A stretch of DNA of 64,000 nt from a virus: positions 1 to 64,000 of IMG/VR virus record IMGVR_UViG_3300024264_000019. One strand, written 5' to 3'. The position numbers and the translations under genes are program-made. The notes below the pieces were generated by a model. It worked only from the letters and a program-made list of their open reading frames with translations. It ran no database searches and was not told where the DNA came from. Each line of letters starts with the position of its first letter. Within the stretch, counting starts at the first letter, position 1. This document shows positions 60,652 through 64,000 of this stretch, piece by piece.

Positions 60652-60807
60652 ATGGAAATTAAAATTAAATCTCTCTCTACTTGGGCTAATGTCGTTTTTG
60701 AATTATATATCGGAAACAATTATTCAGGATCATTTGATTCTTTCAAGGAAGCCCAAAGCTACGGGCTTAAACTGACAAACTCTTTTCTTTTACTAGAAAA
60801 TAAGTAA
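60652..60807 (+). CDS. Hypothetical 51-residue protein
   Basis: The small frame sits exactly behind a leaderless promoter. The product starts MEIKIKSLSTWANVVFELYI, continues GNNYSGSFDSFKEAQSYGLK and ends FLLLENK. It has alternating strands and one helix, consistent with a tiny beta-rich domain. Its position makes it very likely to be expressed. Function unknown. Confidence 0.65.
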   Translation: MEIKIKSLSTWANVVFELYIGNNYSGSFDSFKEAQSYGLKLTNSFLLLENK

Positions 60808-60850
60808 AAAATAATTCGCAATTAATTAAAACATAGTTTACTTTATATAT

Positions 60851-61108
60851 ATGGAAGATAATAATCAAGATCGGATATCAATTGGTGATGTCATAGACAA
60901 TAACGCATATAAGAATGAAAAAGCTTATAATTTGACAAGGGCTCTTCTAGATATTGCTATTCTTGCAAGAGCTGTAAAGCATACAGCAAGCGAAGATATT
61001 AGAGGGAATGGAATGGTGGCAATTGACAATGTCAATGATTGGATGACCGAAATCAATAACATTGCAAATAAAGCCGTTAAAAAAGAAATGTTAACAGAAA
61101 AACTATAA
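60851..61108 (+). CDS. Hypothetical protein, first of a two-gene unit
   Basis: The 85-residue helical protein starts MEDNNQDRISIGDVIDNNAY and has YNLTRALLDIAILARAVKHT. A TACTTT hexamer (60839-60844) ends 6 nt before the ATG, matching the arm's rule, though the -35 box (TCGCAA, 60816-60821) is poor. The next gene starts 12 nt downstream with an AAGGAA ribosome binding site, so the second cistron uses a normal initiation signal. Confidence 0.6.
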   Translation: MEDNNQDRISIGDVIDNNAYKNEKAYNLTRALLDIAILARAVKHTASEDIRGNGMVAIDNVNDWMTEINNIANKAVKKEMLTEKL

Positions 61109-61120
61109 GGAAATATAATT

Positions 61121-61462
61121 ATGGAAAATTTAGATGCAGCTTTTGAACTTTACGAAATTGACGAAGAAACTTTGACTTGTTCTTACTCGGATGATGACGG
61201 ATCTTATATCGAGTTGACTTGCTCCTTATGGACTGATGAAATTGACAACCTTTGGGGTGATCAAGTTTCATCTGTTTCCTTAATTGGTTACTTTGACAAA
61301 GTTGAACAAGTTGAATCCTTTGATGTAAATGGTAAAAAAGTTGACTTTGTTAAGCTTGACGAAGTTGAAAGAGTCAAAAAAATACTCGAAAATGAAGAAT
61401 TTGAACTTGAAGAAACCTCTTGCAAAGTTGACTATTCCCCTCGCTACTATGATCTAGTATAA
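61121..61462 (+). CDS. Hypothetical strongly acidic protein
   Basis: The 113-residue product has very many Asp and Glu and few basic residues in its first 60 positions (ELYEIDEETLTCSYSDDDGS), with beta strands and Trp/Tyr. Acidic small phage proteins sometimes mimic DNA to block host nucleases, but no such homology is claimed. It has an AAGGAA ribosome site and is followed by palindromic element C. Confidence 0.6.
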   Translation: MENLDAAFELYEIDEETLTCSYSDDDGSYIELTCSLWTDEIDNLWGDQVSSVSLIGYFDKVEQVESFDVNGKKVDFVKLDEVERVKKILENEEFELEETSCKVDYSPRYYDLV

Positions 61463-61478
61463 TAGTAGAATAAGTCAC

Positions 61479-61558
61479 CTTCCTAAGTTACTGATAGTCA
61501 GGCACTTAGCGAGGCGGCTGCCGCTTCTGTAAGTGCCTAACAGCCAACGACTTACAGA
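61479..61558 (+). repeat. Palindromic element, copy C
   Basis: Arms CTTCCTAAGTTACTGATAG at the 5' side and CCAACGACTTACAG at the 3' side. The middle stem is GGCACTTA/TAAGTGCC (8 bp), and the apex GGCGGCTGCCGC. It lies 3' of the 60851-61462 unit. The A and B 3' extension is absent here. The remaining 130 bp to the next promoter are AT-rich and empty. Confidence 0.85.
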
Positions 61559-61691
61559 TCGATGGAATAAGTTAGGAAAAAAGTGTTATAATACGCGAAG
61601 CAAAAATCGTATTTTTATACTTTTTTATATGTATTTGTCTATTTACTATTTATACTATTTACTATTAAGTGAAAAAGTTTTTCAATTCTAT

Positions 61692-61720
61692 TTGACTTCT
61701 ATTAATATATGTATTAGTTT
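61692..61720 (+). promoter_or_regulatory. Leaderless promoter 6 of the right arm
   Basis: TTGACT (61692-61697), 17 nt, TAGTTT (61715-61720), then 6 nt (TATAAT) to the ATG at 61727. The TATAAT itself is a second possible -10 box, but would put the start inside the gene. Confidence 0.75.
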
Positions 61721-61726
61721 TATAAT

Positions 61727-61873
61727 ATGATAAATAAGAAAATTGAAAAATTCATTCAAGACAATGATCTTGTTCGTGTTCTAGCTAGTCCAATGTCCGA
61801 GACCTTTGATCTCTGGGAATGCCCAGGCGGTCATGTTTGGACTTTTGAGATGATCGAGCAAGCAATAAAATAA
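61727..61873 (+). CDS. Hypothetical 48-residue protein
   Basis: A short frame directly behind a leaderless promoter. The product starts MINKKIEKFIQDNDLVRVL and ends with a Trp-rich, Cys-containing part (FDLWECPGGHVWTFEMIEQA). The Gly-Gly and Trp/Cys spacing suggests a compact fold. The next promoter begins 12 nt after its stop. Confidence 0.65.
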   Translation: MINKKIEKFIQDNDLVRVLASPMSETFDLWECPGGHVWTFEMIEQAIK

Positions 61874-61885
61874 TTGCGAATAAAT

Positions 61886-61914
61886 TTGACGCAACTTAAA
61901 AAATAGATTACCTT
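61886..61914 (+). promoter_or_regulatory. Leaderless promoter 7 of the right arm
   Basis: TTGACG (61886-61891), 17 nt, TACCTT (61909-61914), then 7 nt to the ATG at 61922. Confidence 0.7.
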
Positions 61915-61921
61915 TATATAT

Positions 61922-62137
61922 ATGACAGAAAAAAATGATTCACTTACTCGCCTTGCTCACGCCACTGGAATGACCGACATAGAATTTGAGGAACGCTCTC
62001 GAATTCAATCTGAACTTGCCCATCAACAAGTTGTCCGCCAGTGGGAGGAGGATCAGGAGGCTGACCGCCAAGCTCTAAAGGGGTTTTCGGAGAATGAGGA
62101 TGTTGATTGGGGTTATCATGACCAACTAGAGTTTTAA
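61922..62137 (+). CDS. Hypothetical acidic small protein
   Basis: The 71-residue product begins MTEKNDSLTRLAHATGMTDI and is a helical, acidic protein with many Glu and Gln (EEDQEADRQALKGFSENEDV). It is followed 5 nt later by palindromic element D. Not recognised. Confidence 0.6.
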   Translation: MTEKNDSLTRLAHATGMTDIEFEERSRIQSELAHQQVVRQWEEDQEADRQALKGFSENEDVDWGYHDQLEF

Positions 62138-62142
62138 TGTAA

Positions 62143-62213
62143 ACTCTTTATAATCAGCCACTTAGGTGGTTGGCTGCCGCCCGCCCTAAGTGCTTGATAC
62201 TCAAAGACTTAAA
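62143..62213 (+). repeat. Palindromic element, copy D
   Basis: A more diverged copy. The middle stem is CACTTAGG/CCTAAGTG (62159-62166 with 62185-62192), the apex GGCTGCCGCCC, the outer arms TCTTT/AAAGA, and AGACTT is kept at the 3' end. It is 3' of the last plus-strand gene. The 135 bp that follow, up to the end of the convergent gene at 62350, hold no gene. Confidence 0.75.
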
Positions 62214-62349
62214 GCGGGGGTTTTACCAATAACAACTACTTCACATAAAGATATAATAAAAAAGCCAAAAAGATTATTTCAATCATTCTTCTTTCAAATC
62301 CTCCCACATTAAGTAAAAAACAAAAAGCCAAGGTGAAAACAATACTAAT

Positions 62350-62613
62350 TCAAGAATCATTATAAATGCCTTTCATTTGGTCAGAGATGCCCATGTCTTC
62401 ATCTTCTTCGTCAATATCTTCTGCTGAATCAGTAAAGAGAAACTGAGATTCGTCAGCAAGATCTTCTTTTTGAGCATCTAGCAAACCATGCTCGGTTACT
62501 ACTTGCTCTGTTTTAATCTCTGCAATAAATTCCTCTATGGGCTGAGATGGCGTTATGGATTTTGAGTTTTCGACTGCTTTAGCGATAACTGCGATTCTTT
62601 GTTCTTCTGTCAT
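62350..62613 (-). CDS. Hypothetical very acidic protein
   Basis: The 87-residue product is extremely acidic towards its C-terminus (DSAEDIDEEDEDMGISD), with a helix at the start (EEQRIAVIAKAVENSK). It has no recognised domain. It uses a leaderless promoter whose -35 box lies within the last codons of the upstream gene. A DNA-mimic or adaptor function is possible, but nothing proves it. Confidence 0.6.
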   Translation of the reverse strand: MTEEQRIAVIAKAVENSKSITPSQPIEEFIAEIKTEQVVTEHGLLDAQKEDLADESQFLFTDSAEDIDEEDEDMGISDQMKGIYNDS

Positions 62614-62619
62614 AATAGT

Positions 62620-62648
62620 AATATAGTTTAGTTGTGATTAGTAGTCAA
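62620..62648 (-). promoter_or_regulatory. Leaderless promoter 8 of the right arm
   Basis: On the minus strand: TTGACT (62648-62643), 17 nt, TATATT (62625-62620), then 6 nt to the ATG at 62613. The -35 box is formed by the last Leu-Asp-Tyr codons of the upstream gene. Confidence 0.75.
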
Positions 62649-63000
62649 GTCCTAATTCTTTGTTGTGATCCGCTTGAGTCTTTCTTAATAAATCAACCCA
62701 TGTAAATCCATTAAGTTGGGCATCTCTCATGTGTTTGCTAATTTGAACAGGAGATTGCCAACCAAGAACATCGCCACATACTGCAAGAGGAATATCCACA
62801 TCTTTGAAAGTCATTAAAACTTCAAACTCCTTATCGTCAACATGACCATAAAGACCATGACCATCTCCTGAATTAGCGATCACAGAAATCATAAAGTCGC
62901 CAAACTTTAATTGAGCGATGACTTTCTCTGTGCCTGTTCCTTCGTACATTGTAATAAAAGCAAGGTTATCGAAGTCGAGTAATTGTTGTTTTGTTGTCAT
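62638..63000 (-). CDS. Hypothetical protein
   Basis: The 120-residue product has a central beta part (KVIAQLKFGDFMISVIANSG, then LYGHVDDKEFEVLMTF) and a C-terminal helical section with Trp (GFTWVDLLRKTQ). Not recognised. It has its own leaderless promoter. Its last codons overlap the promoter of the next gene. Confidence 0.6.
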   Translation of the reverse strand: MTTKQQLLDFDNLAFITMYEGTGTEKVIAQLKFGDFMISVIANSGDGHGLYGHVDDKEFEVLMTFKDVDIPLAVCGDVLGWQSPVQISKHMRDAQLNGFTWVDLLRKTQADHNKELGLDY

Positions 63001-63006
63001 AAGTAT

Positions 63007-63035
63007 AATGTAATCTAGTTTAATTGTCTTGTCAA
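63007..63035 (-). promoter_or_regulatory. Leaderless promoter 9 of the right arm
   Basis: On the minus strand: TTGACA (63035-63030), 17 nt, TACATT (63012-63007), then 6 nt to the ATG at 63000. Upstream CTTTTTATTTGACAAG is identical in promoter 10. Confidence 0.8.
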
Positions 63036-63055
63036 ATAAAAAGAATAAATTTTCA

Positions 63056-63262
63056 CTAGAATTTTAATGCTTGTAATCGAGTGTTTTTCTTTAACCATCT
63101 GCGCAACGGATGAAATGCTCTAGCACTAAGGTGGGCTAAATACTGCTGTCCATTCTTGGCAAGAATCATATGACCGCTTGCTGTCTCACGAACCTCTTGG
63201 ATATCAGGACATTTCCGTAATTGTTTTAACACTTTGCGAGTTCCACTTTCTGAATGTTTCAT
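63056..63262 (-). CDS. Small basic protein, possibly HicA-like fold
   Basis: The 68-residue basic protein (VLKQLRKCPDIQEVRETASG, then GHMILAKNGQQYLAHLSARA, ending RRWLKKNTRLQALKF) resembles the HicA/YcfA small double-stranded-RNA-binding fold: an N-terminal helix, two strands around a Gly-His, and a C-terminal R-R-x-L helix. HicA proteins are mRNA-cleaving toxins or phage regulators. No HicB partner lies next to it, and the match is only by pattern. It has its own leaderless promoter. Confidence 0.5.
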   Translation of the reverse strand: MKHSESGTRKVLKQLRKCPDIQEVRETASGHMILAKNGQQYLAHLSARAFHPLRRWLKKNTRLQALKF

Positions 63263-63268
63263 AATACT

Positions 63269-63298
63269 AATATAATCTTGTTAGGTGGTGCTTGTCAA
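63269..63298 (-). promoter_or_regulatory. Leaderless promoter 10 of the right arm
   Basis: On the minus strand: TTGACA (63298-63293), 18 nt, TATATT (63274-63269), then 6 nt to the ATG at 63262. Confidence 0.75.
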
Positions 63299-63334
63299 AT
63301 AAAAAGAATAAAAAAAGAAAGAATTAAAACGCTT

Positions 63335-63412
63335 ACGCAAGTACGTGAATAACAACCACTTACATCGGCGGCAGCGGCGGCACCTAAGTGCCTGACAATC
63401 AAAGACTTAGTA
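63335..63412 (-). repeat. Palindromic element, copy E (minus strand)
   Basis: On the minus strand it starts at the stop codon of the 63407 gene. It shows AAGTCTTTGATTGTCAGG, the CACTTA/TAAGTG middle stem, GCTGCCGCC at the apex, and ACTT closing the outer arm. The 5' half of the apex stem is lost (GCCGCC instead of GGCGG), although CTGCCGC is kept as in all copies. Orientation follows the minus-strand genes. Confidence 0.75.
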
Positions 63413-63613
63413 GCCTAACCATTCAAGAACTTTTTGGGCTGAGTATCCGTCTTGATCGCCCATGTCCTCAAAAAATTTGCAAATTTCTTCGTTTGATGTG
63501 ACCCCGTGTTGCTCTAACTCTTTCAATGCCCTATCTTGCGAAATATCAACGGCATAAGCTGAGTCAAAATAATCGTTTCCAATTTCTGTTCTAATTTCAA
63601 TTTTTTCACTCAT
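63407..63613 (-). CDS. Hypothetical acidic small protein
   Basis: The 68-residue product (MSEKIEIRTEIGNDYFDSAY, then helices ending VLEWLGY) is acidic. Its ATG overlaps the preceding stop by 4 nt and has a good AAGGAG ribosome site, so as a downstream cistron it is initiated in the usual way. Element E starts at its stop codon. Confidence 0.6.
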   Translation of the reverse strand: MSEKIEIRTEIGNDYFDSAYAVDISQDRALKELEQHGVTSNEEICKFFEDMGDQDGYSAQKVLEWLGY

Positions 63614-64000
63614 GAATTTTCTCCTTCTACTACAAACCCTGTTTCGTCTTTCTTGGCAAGACCTTTTTCGATAAGACCAACAACAACACCTTTCTTGTCA
63701 AGAAATCGCAAGTCAGTTTCATCACCATTGACGACCTCAAAACCTTTCCATGTTTTGGGTAATTGATTGCGAAATACAACGGCAACATTGCCACCCATTA
63801 AAAGAACCATTTCGCACTTTTTATCGTTATTCTCTGAGCGAGAAAAAGTCAAATGATAATTAGAGGGAAACTTTGCCTCGCCCTTGATAAAAGGCTTGCC
63901 AAGGAAAGAACACATTCTCTTGAATGACTTGGTATAATCGTAAAATTGAGTGGATGAATGTTTTTCTAGAATGGTCACACCATCCTCATTGATCTCATTT
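63610..64000 (-). CDS. Partial CDS, hypothetical protein cut by the window end
   Basis: The frame remains open past a GTG at 63978 to the window edge (NEINEDG precedes the V), so the true start is probably outside. The visible 130 residues include beta strands (CEMVLLMGGNVAVVFRNQLP), FEVVNGDETDLRFLDKKG and an acidic end. Not recognised. It is translationally coupled to the next gene. Confidence 0.6.
   Translation of the reverse strand, partial: NEINEDGVTILEKHSSTQFYDYTKSFKRMCSFLGKPFIKGEAKFPSNYHLTFSRSENNDKKCEMVLLMGGNVAVVFRNQLPKTWKGFEVVNGDETDLRFLDKKGVVVGLIEKGLAKKDETGFVVEGENS

Noticed and set aside
61533-61730. Plus-strand 65-residue ORF rich in Tyr, Ile and Leu
   Set aside because: It starts with GTG inside palindromic element C and runs through promoter 6 into the start of the 61727 gene. 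The low-complexity AT sequence explains its content.
59228-63412. Palindromic elements as integron attC sites
   Set aside because: The cassette-like order is suggestive, but the required RYYYAAC and GTTRRRY boxes are not found at consistent places and no integrase is seen in the window.

Overview
The window is a contiguous piece of an AT-rich double-stranded DNA phage genome with siphovirus-type (long, non-contractile tail) morphogenesis genes. Read leftwards on the minus strand from about 58 kb to 14 kb, the order is classical: PhoH-like ATPase, subtilisin-like protease, a sigma-like factor, a possible small terminase, a C2H2/ERCC4 nuclease, large terminase, portal, prohead protease/scaffold, decoration protein, major capsid protein, neck proteins, major tail protein, tail chaperone candidates, a 3827-residue tape measure protein, and a set of tail-tip or fibre proteins. 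No sheath gene is seen. No DNA polymerase, helicase, lysis gene or tRNA was recognised here, so the complete genome should be considerably larger. The bacterial host cannot be named from this sequence; promoters look like sigma-70 promoters.

Left part (1-14.6 kb): a glycan-modification cluster (a cut-off gene, a PAPS-type sulfotransferase, a 961-residue glycosyltransferase fused to two sulfotransferase domains, and two more glycosyltransferases), then a class I ribonucleotide reductase large subunit. A divergent plus-strand block follows, with a dNMP-kinase-like protein, a sigma-region-2 protein, a single-stranded DNA-binding protein, conserved phage hypotheticals and an HldE-like sugar kinase.

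Middle part (14.6-58 kb): the structural module. Several virion proteins carry Thr/Pro/Ser-rich, mucin-like segments: the major tail protein C-terminus, a 780-residue neck protein with about 300 residues of 8-residue repeats, a 1198-residue tail protein, and the N-terminus of an 800-residue protein. A second stand-alone sulfotransferase sits inside the tail operon. Together with the left-hand glycan genes this suggests, as inference, that the phage O-glycosylates and sulfates its own virion.

Right part (58.2-64 kb): an accessory arm of small unrecognised genes, plus strand to 62.14 kb and minus strand beyond. Two features stand out. Nearly every promoter-proximal gene has a TTGAC(A/T)-like -35 box, a spacer of about 17 nt, a -10 hexamer, then only 5-7 nt before the ATG, so the transcripts should be leaderless. 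Five copies of a conserved 70-105 bp palindromic element lie immediately 3' of gene groups, each in the transcribed orientation. These two features are the best candidates for an undescribed expression system. Several genes below about 60 codons were found by reading the sequence and are listed separately.
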